Shown here one piece after another: positions 1 through 5,159 of a DNA stretch of 5,361 bases. The translations under genes were made by a program, and so were the position numbers. Each line of letters opens with the position of its first letter. Position 1 is the stretch's first letter. Location: the NCBI GenBank assembly GCA_902782655.1, contig CACZNY010000296.1, positions 1 through 5,361 on the forward strand. The letters run 5' to 3'. The notes beneath the pieces were generated by a model. That model had not been told where the DNA came from. It saw nothing but the letters and a program-made list of their open reading frames with translations, and ran no database searches. This stretch comes from an uncultured Lachnospiraceae bacterium (lineage in GTDB: Bacteria > Bacillota > Clostridia > Lachnospirales > Lachnospiraceae).

Positions 1-112
1 AGAGCTGTTCTGGGTTTATTGTAACAGATCACAAGGCAGAGCATGATCCGGTCAGATTCCGGAACCGACAGTGTGAGGCGCAGAAAAAGCCTTAAGTCTG
101 GATGAGAGAAGA
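1..112 (+). promoter_or_regulatory. FMN riboswitch (RFN element) aptamer, 3' part; 5' end outside window
   Basis: This leader RNA binds flavin mononucleotide and controls riboflavin synthesis or uptake genes. The 3' half of the aptamer is readable. A stem-loop TCCGG (47-51) / CCGGA (59-63) encloses the conserved ATTCC segment and is followed by ACCGACAGT (64-72). A variable 6-bp stem TGAGGC (74-79) / GCCTTA (89-94) comes next. The hallmark AGTCTGGATGAGAGAAGA (95-112) carries the 3' strand of the closing P1 helix. A 5-bp hairpin CTGTT (5-9) / AACAG (23-27) may be the variable peripheral stem before AAGGCAGAGC. The 5' P1 strand and first GGTGAAATTCC-type loop are not in the window, so the element begins upstream, as does its promoter. 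A riboflavin transporter gene downstream and a terminator directly after it both support the call. Confidence 0.9.
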
Positions 113-140
113 GTTTGTTGCGTTACTACGCTTATTTCAG

Positions 141-173
141 GAGCTCCGGATTTTTCCGGGGCTTTGTTTTGTT
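141..173 (+). terminator. Intrinsic terminator acting as riboswitch expression platform
   Basis: A 7-bp stem GCTCCGG (143-149) / CCGGGGC (156-162), with one G-U pair, encloses a six-base ATTTTT loop. It extends by A142-T163 and is followed by the U-rich tail TTTGTTTTGTT (163-173). It lies about 30 bases after the aptamer's last conserved bases and 127 bases before ribU, the usual place for a transcription-off switch. By family knowledge, FMN binding should favour this hairpin. The alternative antiterminator pairing is not resolved by eye. Confidence 0.85.
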
Positions 174-290
174 CAAAGGAGCCGGATGCCGTTCGAGACT
201 TTTTTGGGGGAGGGCTGCCCACAAGGCTGGCTTGGCATCGCGGTATCAGCGTCAGACATGAATTTGTGAAACATTAAACTGCATTTATAG
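174..290 (+). other. Leader between riboswitch terminator and ribU, with inverted repeat
   Basis: This stretch has no gene. It contains T-run then G-run sequence (200-210) and a six-base inverted repeat GATGCC (185-190) / GGCATC (234-239) that could close a larger folded region. A TTGGCA box (232-237) resembles a -35 element, but no convincing -10 follows at the proper spacing. The leader ends at a strong Shine-Dalgarno AGGAGG (291-296), four bases before the ribU ATG. No second known riboswitch class is recognised here. Confidence 0.4.
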
Positions 291-300
291 AGGAGGAGAT

Positions 301-888
301 ATGAATACTAGGATCAGAAAACTTACAGGCACGGCAATGCTATCGGCTATAGCATACATATTGATGTTTTTGGAATTTCCAATTCCGTTTTTGATTCCGC
401 CGTTCATAAAGATGGATTTCTCTGAGCTTCCGGCTCTGCTGGCAGCTTTTGCATACGGACCATTGTGGGGGGTGGCGGTATGCCTGATCAAGAATCTCAT
501 CCACCTTTTGAATACCCAGACGGGCGGGGTCGGTGAGCTTTCCAATTTCCTGCTTGGAGCGGCCTTTGTCTTTTCAGCCGGTCTGATATACAGAAAGAAC
601 CACACAAAGAAAGGGGCTATGACAGGAGCTGTAGTGGGGGCAGCAGTGATGGGAGTTGTTTCACTCTTTACAAATTATTATATAGTATACCCCATATATA
701 CCAACTTTATGCCTATGGAAGCAATAATCGGTGCCTATCAGCTGATAGTACCTTCTGTCGATGATCTTTGGGATTGTCTGATCATATTCAATCTGCCCTT
801 TACTGTCTTTAAGGGCTTATGTTCACTTGTGATCTGTATGCTTGTATACAAACCCCTGAGGAATATCCTAAAAGGGAATACCGTTTGA
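301..888 (+). CDS. ribU: Riboflavin ECF transporter substrate-binding (S) component RibU
   Basis: This 195-residue membrane protein is the substrate-capturing subunit of an energy-coupling factor importer. It would bind riboflavin outside and work with a shared EcfT/EcfA module encoded elsewhere. It is nearly all hydrophobic, with about six predicted membrane segments (roughly 10-29, 43-62, 79-96, 106-124, 138-152, 160-184). The RibU-like signature KMDFSELPAL (37-46) is followed by GPLWGVAV and KNLIH (64-68), and NLPFTVFKG (164-172) sits in the last helix. Length matches the usual 190-210 residues. The ATG at 301 follows AGGAGG (291-296). Substrate assignment rests strongly on the FMN riboswitch upstream; without it, only 'ECF S component' would be safe. 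The downstream gene tsaE begins 33 bases later with no terminator between. Confidence 0.9.
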   Translation: MNTRIRKLTGTAMLSAIAYILMFLEFPIPFLIPPFIKMDFSELPALLAAFAYGPLWGVAVCLIKNLIHLLNTQTGGVGELSNFLLGAAFVFSAGLIYRKNHTKKGAMTGAVVGAAVMGVVSLFTNYYIVYPIYTNFMPMEAIIGAYQLIVPSVDDLWDCLIIFNLPFTVFKGLCSLVICMLVYKPLRNILKGNTV

Positions 889-891
889 CAG

Positions 892-910
892 TTCGCTCTC
901 TTTGGGCGAA
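892..910 (+). other. Small hairpin in the ribU-tsaE gap
   Basis: The gap holds a perfect 5-bp inverted repeat TTCGC (892-896) / GCGAA (906-910) with a nine-base loop. An A-rich stretch (909-919) follows, not a T-run, so it does not look like a terminator on either strand. It sits 11 bases before the tsaE start, where a ribosome would land, and could affect tsaE translation or be chance. Confidence 0.3.
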
Positions 911-921
911 AATAAAAAGTT

Positions 922-1362
922 ATGAAGGTTTTTGATACAAAGTCTGCTGATGAGACTTTTAGTTTTGCGCAAAAAATCGGAGAAACCTGTAAACCTGGCA
1001 CGGTAATAGGACTGACCGGAGATCTTGGCACAGGAAAGACCGTGTTTGCCAAGGGCTTTGCTGCAGGATTGGGGATAAAGAGGGGCGTAAATTCGCCTAC
1101 ATATACGATCGTACATCAATATGATGACGGAAGGCTGCCGTTTTATCATTTTGATGTGTACCGTATCGGAGATGTTACGGAAATGGAAGAGACAGGATTT
1201 GATGACTGTGTTCTTGGCGAAGGAGTGACTCTTGTTGAGTGGGCTGATATCATCAGGGAGATTATGCCTACCGGCACTATATGGATCAATATTGCAAAGG
1301 ATCCGGCGAAGGGTTTTGATTACCGGAGGATAATGGTAGAAGATGAATATACTGGCGATTGA
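922..1362 (+). CDS. tsaE: tRNA t6A biosynthesis ATPase TsaE
   Basis: TsaE is the small P-loop ATPase that works with TsaB and TsaD to transfer threonylcarbamoyl to A37 of ANN-decoding tRNAs in the cytoplasm; ATP hydrolysis is needed for turnover. The 146-residue protein shows a Walker A GDLGTGKT (33-40), the switch-like SPTYTIV (58-64), HFDVYR (76-81) with the Walker B-type Asp, and LVEWAD (104-109) with the conserved Glu-Trp pair. Length is normal for the family. The start is well bounded: an in-frame TAA at 913-915 leaves only ATG 922. There is no clear Shine-Dalgarno, just A-rich AAAATAAAAAG, so initiation may be weak or depend on ribosomes finishing ribU. Its end overlaps tsaB by 20 bases. 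Confidence 0.96.
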   Translation: MKVFDTKSADETFSFAQKIGETCKPGTVIGLTGDLGTGKTVFAKGFAAGLGIKRGVNSPTYTIVHQYDDGRLPFYHFDVYRIGDVTEMEETGFDDCVLGEGVTLVEWADIIREIMPTGTIWINIAKDPAKGFDYRRIMVEDEYTGD

Positions 1363-2044
1363 TTCATCGGGGCTTGCAGCGAGCTGCGCCATACTGTCTG
1401 ATGAGGTTGTTCGTGCGGAGTCATTCGTGTGCAATAAGCTTACCCATTCCGAAACCCTGCTTCCCATGGTGGATCAGGCTGTTTCAGCCTCCGGGCTTGC
1501 TCTTAAGGATATGGATGCGATAGCAGTATCTGAGGGTCCCGGATCTTTTACAGGTCTCAGGATCGGCTCGGCTACGGCAAAAGGACTGGCAGAGGCTATA
1601 GGAAGACCCGTAATAGGGGTTCCTACCGTGGATGCGCTTGCGCAGAATATGGCCGGATTTGAGGGGAATATTGTGCCGCTTATGGACGCCAGGAGAAATG
1701 AGACATATACCGGCATTTATTTCTTTGACAATGATGAGCTTGTTGTGCTGAGGGAGCAGTGCGCGGTACCTTTGGAAGATATACTCGAAGATGTCAATGA
1801 CAGGGGAAAGAAAACGGTTTTTCTCGGAGACGGGGTGAAGGTGTTCAGGGAACAGATCGAAGAGATCTGCCGTGTTCCGTTTATGTATGCTCCTGCAAGC
1901 CACAGGCTGCAGAGGGCGTCCGGCGTGGCAGTGCTGGCAATGAGATATTACGAGGCGGGAAGATATCAGGATGCCTCGGAGCATAAGCCGGTTTATCTCA
2001 GGTTATCGCAGGCCGAAAGAGAAGCTGCAAAGAGTAATAATTGA
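1343..2044 (+). CDS. tsaB: tRNA t6A biosynthesis scaffold protein TsaB
   Basis: TsaB is the ASKHA-fold paralogue of TsaD that dimerises with it and scaffolds the t6A complex; it is not itself the transferase. The 233-residue protein opens with the typical MNILAIDSSG and then has THSETLLP (34-41), GPGSFTGLRIG (65-75), MDARRNETY (114-122) and the terminal PVYLRLSQAERE (216-227). It lacks the TsaD metal-binding HxxxH, as expected. The start is the ATG inside the last codons of tsaE, giving a 20-base overlap; the nearest purine-rich site, GGTAGAAG, runs right up to the ATG, while GGAGGA at 1325-1330 is rather far. This arrangement points to translational coupling with tsaE. rimI starts three bases after the stop. 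Confidence 0.96.
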   Translation: MNILAIDSSGLAASCAILSDEVVRAESFVCNKLTHSETLLPMVDQAVSASGLALKDMDAIAVSEGPGSFTGLRIGSATAKGLAEAIGRPVIGVPTVDALAQNMAGFEGNIVPLMDARRNETYTGIYFFDNDELVVLREQCAVPLEDILEDVNDRGKKTVFLGDGVKVFREQIEEICRVPFMYAPASHRLQRASGVAVLAMRYYEAGRYQDASEHKPVYLRLSQAEREAAKSNN

Positions 2045-2047
2045 TCG

Positions 2048-2506
2048 ATGATGATATATGAGCGGATGAAAATGGAGGACTGTCGGAGGGCTGCAGAGCT
2101 TGAAAGCAGGATCTTTGGCGGGGATGCATGGACGGAAGAGGATTTCAGGGAGTCCCTCTGCTGTGATTATGCCGTATATGTCGTCGCAAGAGATGGCGAT
2201 GAGGACAGACTGACAGCCTGCGCCGGAGTACGTAATATGTGCGGTGATGGGGACATAACCAACGTAATGGTGGATGAGGCATACCGGAGGCGCGGAATAG
2301 CAGAGCATCTTTTGAGGTATCTGATGAAGGAGGGAGAAGCCATAGGAGTGAGGAATTTCACTTTGGAGGTCAGGAGATCCAATATACCTGCGATCCGGCT
2401 GTATGAAAAGCTGGGCTTTGTTTCTGAGGGTGTGCGTCCGGGGTTTTATGATGCACCCAAAGAAGACGCATTTATATTCTGGAAAAGGGAAACGGATCGT
2501 GTTTGA
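2048..2506 (+). CDS. rimI: GNAT-family ribosomal protein alanine N-acetyltransferase RimI
   Basis: RimI is a GNAT N-acetyltransferase that acetylates the N-terminal alanine of ribosomal protein bS18 in E. coli; wider targets are possible, and in Firmicutes it usually sits in the t6A cluster. The 152-residue protein has AWTEEDF (27-33), the acetyl-CoA pyrophosphate loop RRRGIA (80-85) preceded by NVMVDEAY, then LEVRRSN (106-112) and AIRLYEKLGF (115-124). Glu107 and Tyr119 have the same 12-residue spacing as the E. coli catalytic pair Glu103/Tyr115. The C-terminal GFYDAPKEDAFIF is RimI-like. Two ATG codons lie in tandem (2048 and 2051) and neither has a good Shine-Dalgarno, so either could be used. 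The stop overlaps the next gene's GTG by eight bases. Confidence 0.92.
   Translation: MMIYERMKMEDCRRAAELESRIFGGDAWTEEDFRESLCCDYAVYVVARDGDEDRLTACAGVRNMCGDGDITNVMVDEAYRRRGIAEHLLRYLMKEGEAIGVRNFTLEVRRSNIPAIRLYEKLGFVSEGVRPGFYDAPKEDAFIFWKRETDRV
2485..2490 (+). promoter_or_regulatory. Ribosome binding site supporting the GTG start of the RNase Z gene
   Basis: AAGGGA lies eight bases before GTG 2499, inside the end of rimI. It supports a GTG start there rather than the ATG at 2403, which would overlap rimI by 104 bases and add 32 residues of rimI-frame shadow sequence unlike any RNase Z N-terminus. Confidence 0.6.
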
Positions 2507-3413
2507 TATTACCTTGCTGGGAACGGGCGGCATGATGCCCCTGCCATACAGATATCTGACCAGCCTGATGCTCAGGTATGGCGGAAAGGGCATTCTTATC
2601 GACTGCGGGGAGGCCACGCAGTGTGCGATGAGGAAGAAGGCGCTCTCGCCCAAGGGGATAGATACTATACTTTTTACTCATTATCATGCGGATCATATCA
2701 GCGGGCTTCCAGGGATGATGCTGTCTATGGCGAATTCGGACAGAACAGAGCCTGTGCTGCTTGCGGGACCCAGAGGGCTTGAAAAAATCGTGCGCTCGCT
2801 CCTTGTCATAGCGCAGGGACTGCCTTTTGACATCAAGCTAATGGAGTTTTCGGGGGGCGAAGAGGAATTCGATATCTTTGGTATGCATGTGAAGGCCTTC
2901 AAGGTGAATCATAACGTGACCTGCTACGGGTATTCCGTCAGCGTCAGAAGGGCGGGACGGTTTGACGCTGATGAGGCTAAAAGACTGGAAATACCGCTCA
3001 AATTCTGGAACCCGCTGCAAAAGGGAAACACCTGCAAGGACGAAGACGGCAGGGTATTTACTCCTGAGATGGTAATGGGTGAAGAGAGGAAGGGTCTTAA
3101 AGTCACGTATACTACTGATACCAGGCCCACTAAATCCATAGAGGTGAATGCGGCGGGATCAGACATATTTATCTGTGAAGGAATGTACGGTGATCCGGAG
3201 GATCAGGTCAAGGCAAGAGAAAAGAAGCATATGATGTTTACTGAGGCAGCGCAGCTTGCAAGGGATGCAGGTGTCAAGGAGCTCTGGCTTACCCACTACA
3301 GTCCGTCGCTCACCGATCCGAGGGAATATATACACACGGCCAGGGAGATATTTCCGGATACTGCCGCGTCGAAGGACGGGAGATCGAAGGAGCTGAAATA
3401 TGAAGAAGAATAA
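2499..3413 (+). CDS. rnz: Ribonuclease Z-like metallo-beta-lactamase (tRNA 3' processing)
   Basis: By family, this zinc-dependent endonuclease removes the 3' trailer of tRNA precursors in the cytoplasm. With the GTG start it is 304 residues, close to the ~307 of short-form RNase Z. In that numbering it shows LLGTGG (6-11), DCGEATQ (35-41), the metal site HYHADH (61-66) followed by ISGLPG, a GPRG motif, HNVTCYGY with His138, TDTRPT with Asp207, KKHMMFTEAA with His244, and LTHYSPS with His266. The RNase Z-type stretch RFDADEAKRLEIP then LQKG is present, but the GP-containing flexible-arm motif is altered (EIPLKFWNPLQKG). The GTG start is set by AAGGGA eight bases upstream and by the rimI boundary. 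It overlaps rimI by 8 and the next gene by 14 bases. A related phosphodiesterase activity cannot be excluded. Confidence 0.85.
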   Translation: MFDITLLGTGGMMPLPYRYLTSLMLRYGGKGILIDCGEATQCAMRKKALSPKGIDTILFTHYHADHISGLPGMMLSMANSDRTEPVLLAGPRGLEKIVRSLLVIAQGLPFDIKLMEFSGGEEEFDIFGMHVKAFKVNHNVTCYGYSVSVRRAGRFDADEAKRLEIPLKFWNPLQKGNTCKDEDGRVFTPEMVMGEERKGLKVTYTTDTRPTKSIEVNAAGSDIFICEGMYGDPEDQVKAREKKHMMFTEAAQLARDAGVKELWLTHYSPSLTDPREYIHTAREIFPDTAASKDGRSKELKYEEE

Positions 3414-3972
3414 TACAAGGAATACCATCATAGGACTTGTGCTGCTCGCTGTTGCGGTGCTGGTGATATTTCTGCTTGCCATAAACACTCCCGATAAGGA
3501 AGCGGATAAGGTGAAGATCACACCTGCGACCAAGCAGCTTAGCAAGAATTACGATACAGCTTATCCCTCGACTCCGAGAACGGTGCTTACGGAGTATGCG
3601 GAGATAACCAAATGCTTTTATGATACAGAAACCACTGAGGGTCAGATAAAGGATCTGGCTGAGCAGATGCGCAGGCTTTTTGATGATGAGCTTGTGGCGA
3701 ATCAGAGCTTTGATGATTTTTATAATTCTCTGCGGTCTGAAGTGGCAGTATTCCGGGACAAAAATAAGATCGTTTCCAGCTATTCGGTCTCCTCGAGTAC
3801 GGACGTAAAATATGATACAAACGAATATGGTTCTATGGCTACGTTATATCTTTCGTTAAATGTGAGAGAAAACGGTGTTATAGATACAATCAAGGAACAG
3901 TTTGTCCTTCGTCAGGATGACGAGGGGCATTGGAAGATAGTTGGCTGGGTACTGGCGGGGGATGGCGAGTGA
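3400..3972 (+). CDS. Membrane-anchored protein of unknown function (possibly DUF6715-like)
   Basis: I do not recognise a function. The 190-residue protein has a basic N-terminus (MKKNNTR), one hydrophobic segment (about 10-28) without a lipobox cysteine, then a polar domain that should face the outside as a signal-anchor topology. The outer part has [15 protein letters not shown] (55-69), [19 protein letters not shown] (72-90), [12 protein letters not shown] (91-102), and a C-terminal beta-rich part ending with HWKIVGWVL (177-185), a pattern common in NTF2-like or SnoaL-like domains. From memory it resembles a Lachnospiraceae family labelled DUF6715; I could not check. A strong AAGGAG (3387-3392) precedes ATG 3400. 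It overlaps the RNase Z gene by 14 bases and tsaD by 4, so it is made together with tRNA-maturation proteins. Confidence 0.85.
   Translation: MKKNNTRNTIIGLVLLAVAVLVIFLLAINTPDKEADKVKITPATKQLSKNYDTAYPSTPRTVLTEYAEITKCFYDTETTEGQIKDLAEQMRRLFDDELVANQSFDDFYNSLRSEVAVFRDKNKIVSSYSVSSSTDVKYDTNEYGSMATLYLSLNVRENGVIDTIKEQFVLRQDDEGHWKIVGWVLAGDGE
3957..3962 (+). promoter_or_regulatory. Ribosome binding site supporting the GTG start of tsaD
   Basis: GGGGGA lies six bases before GTG 3969 within the last codons of the upstream gene. It favours this GTG over ATG 3930, which would add 13 residues (including a GTGGG stretch) ahead of the otherwise typical TsaD N-terminus. Confidence 0.6.
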
Positions 3973-5012
3973 GAGACATAGTTATCCTGGGCATTGAGAG
4001 CTCATGTGATGAGACAGCTGCTGCGGTCGTAAGAAATGGCCGGGAGGTGCTGTCTAATGTTATAAATTCGCAGATCGAAACCCATACTGTTTACGGCGGA
4101 GTGGTTCCCGAGATAGCTTCGAGGAAGCATATAGAGGCTATAGTACAGGTTGTAAGACAGGCGCTCAGTGAGGCGGACAGGCGGATTGAAGACATAGATG
4201 CTGTAGCGGTTACATACGGTCCGGGCCTGGTAGGCCCCCTGCTGGTAGGGGTATCATACGCAAAGGCTTTTGCATATGGCTGCGCAAAACCCCTTATAGC
4301 CGTCCATCACATAGAGGGTCATATAGCTGCAAATTACATTGAATATAAAGAGCTGGAACCCCCTTTCATGTGCCTTGTTGTATCGGGAGGACATACTCAT
4401 CTGGTGAATGTAAGGGACTATGGCGATTATGAGATATTGGGACGCACCATGGATGATGCGGCAGGCGAGGCTTATGATAAGGTAGCCAGAGCCATAGGAC
4501 TGGGATATCCCGGTGGTCCGAAAATAGACAGAGCCGCCCGGGAAGGGAATCCCGAGGCTATTGCCTTTCCGCGGGCGCATGTGGATGGAGAGGAATATGA
4601 TTTCTCATTCTCCGGATTGAAGAGTGCGGTGCTGAACTATCTCAATTCATGTGAGATGAGAGGGGAGGCTGTCAATACCGCAGATGTGGCGGCATCCTTT
4701 CAGGCCGCTGTGGTTGATGTTTTGGTAGGAAACTCCATGAAGGCGGCAGAAAGATCAGGGGCCGTCCGCTTTGCCCTGGCAGGCGGGGTTGCGTCCAACA
4801 CAGCGCTTAGGGAAGCAATGAAAAAAGCCTGCGGAGACAGGGGAATAGATTTTTACAGACCCTCTCCCATACTCTGCACGGATAACGGCGCAATGATAGC
4901 AGGAGCCGCGTATTATGAGTATATCAAAGGCAGGTTCGCGGATATCAGGCTGAATGCAGTACCTAACCTTAAGCTGGAATTAACTACACCAAATGCCGGT
5001 CTGCTTACCTGA
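3969..5012 (+). CDS. tsaD: tRNA N6-adenosine threonylcarbamoyltransferase TsaD
   Basis: TsaD is the catalytic subunit that moves the threonylcarbamoyl group from threonylcarbamoyl-AMP to A37 of tRNAs reading ANN codons, acting with TsaB and TsaE. With the GTG start it has 347 residues, a normal length. Motifs in that numbering are GIESSCDET (8-16), [12 protein letters not shown] (83-94), the metal-binding HHIEGH with His114 and His118, SGGHTH (139-144), [13 protein letters not shown] (162-174), the [10 protein letters not shown] stretch, and CTDNGAMIA (303-311) with metal ligand Asp305. All key residues are intact. The start overlaps the preceding stop as GTGA, a classic coupling arrangement, and GGGGGA lies six bases upstream. 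It is the last gene of the packed operon; a 147-base gap follows. Confidence 0.97.
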   Translation: MRDIVILGIESSCDETAAAVVRNGREVLSNVINSQIETHTVYGGVVPEIASRKHIEAIVQVVRQALSEADRRIEDIDAVAVTYGPGLVGPLLVGVSYAKAFAYGCAKPLIAVHHIEGHIAANYIEYKELEPPFMCLVVSGGHTHLVNVRDYGDYEILGRTMDDAAGEAYDKVARAIGLGYPGGPKIDRAAREGNPEAIAFPRAHVDGEEYDFSFSGLKSAVLNYLNSCEMRGEAVNTADVAASFQAAVVDVLVGNSMKAAERSGAVRFALAGGVASNTALREAMKKACGDRGIDFYRPSPILCTDNGAMIAGAAYYEYIKGRFADIRLNAVPNLKLELTTPNAGLLT

Positions 5013-5069
5013 TGGCATATTCCCGAAAGCCCTGGTGTGAGGGAGCCCTATACCGCTGACGAATTTTTT

Positions 5070-5087
5070 TGCTGCTGGGGGGCAGCA
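5070..5087 (+). other. Hairpin after a T-run in the tsaD downstream gap
   Basis: A perfect 6-bp inverted repeat TGCTGC (5070-5075) / GCAGCA (5082-5087) encloses a TGGGGG loop, directly after a run of seven T (5064-5070). The order is opposite to an intrinsic terminator on the + strand, where T's should follow the stem, and on the - strand A's would follow it. Its role is therefore unclear. No other good terminator is visible between tsaD and the next gene. Confidence 0.4.
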
Positions 5088-5099
5088 TCGGCAGGCCTT

Positions 5100-5127
5100 A
5101 TGACGACATGCTTTGCGGCTTTATCAT
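5100..5127 (+). promoter_or_regulatory. Candidate sigma-A promoter for the glycosyltransferase gene
   Basis: ATGACG (5100-5105) and TATCAT (5122-5127) are separated by 16 bases and resemble TTGACA and TATAAT with four and five matches. Transcription from here would leave a leader of roughly 25 bases before ATG 5160, which fits. The -35 match is weak and the call is by eye only. Confidence 0.3.
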
Positions 5128-5159
5128 GAATGAATTGGCATTTGTACAGGAGTCATTTA

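Noticed and set aside
232..260. A promoter with TTGGCA as -35 ahead of ribU
   Set aside because: At 16-19 base spacing the only -10 candidates are GACATG- or CATGAA-like, too poor to support.
285..605. A 106-codon minus-strand open frame opposite ribU
   Set aside because: It mirrors the transmembrane-rich ribU coding strand, and its apparent hydrophobic ends arise from that; no independent evidence.
892..910. An intrinsic terminator between ribU and tsaE
   Set aside because: The stem is only 5 bp and is followed by A's, not T's, on the coding strand; the minus strand also lacks a T tail after the stem.
868..1467. A 199-codon open frame on the minus strand opposite tsaE and the tsaB start
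   Set aside because: It lies fully opposite genes with clear family motifs, has no recognisable domain and no supporting ribosome site; it is a shadow of the real coding strand.
2403..2498. An N-terminal extension of the RNase Z gene to ATG 2403
   Set aside because: The extra 32 residues come from the alternate frame of rimI, overlap it by 104 bases and do not resemble the family N-terminus, whereas GTG 2499 gives the expected length and a ribosome site.
2003..2653. A 216-codon open frame on the minus strand opposite rimI and the RNase Z start
   Set aside because: It spans three confidently coding + strand segments and its translation is low-complexity Cys/His/Pro-rich without any family pattern.
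3930..3968. A tsaD start at ATG 3930
   Set aside because: The additional 13 residues are read from the end of the upstream gene in another frame; TsaD proteins normally begin just before the GIESSCDET motif.
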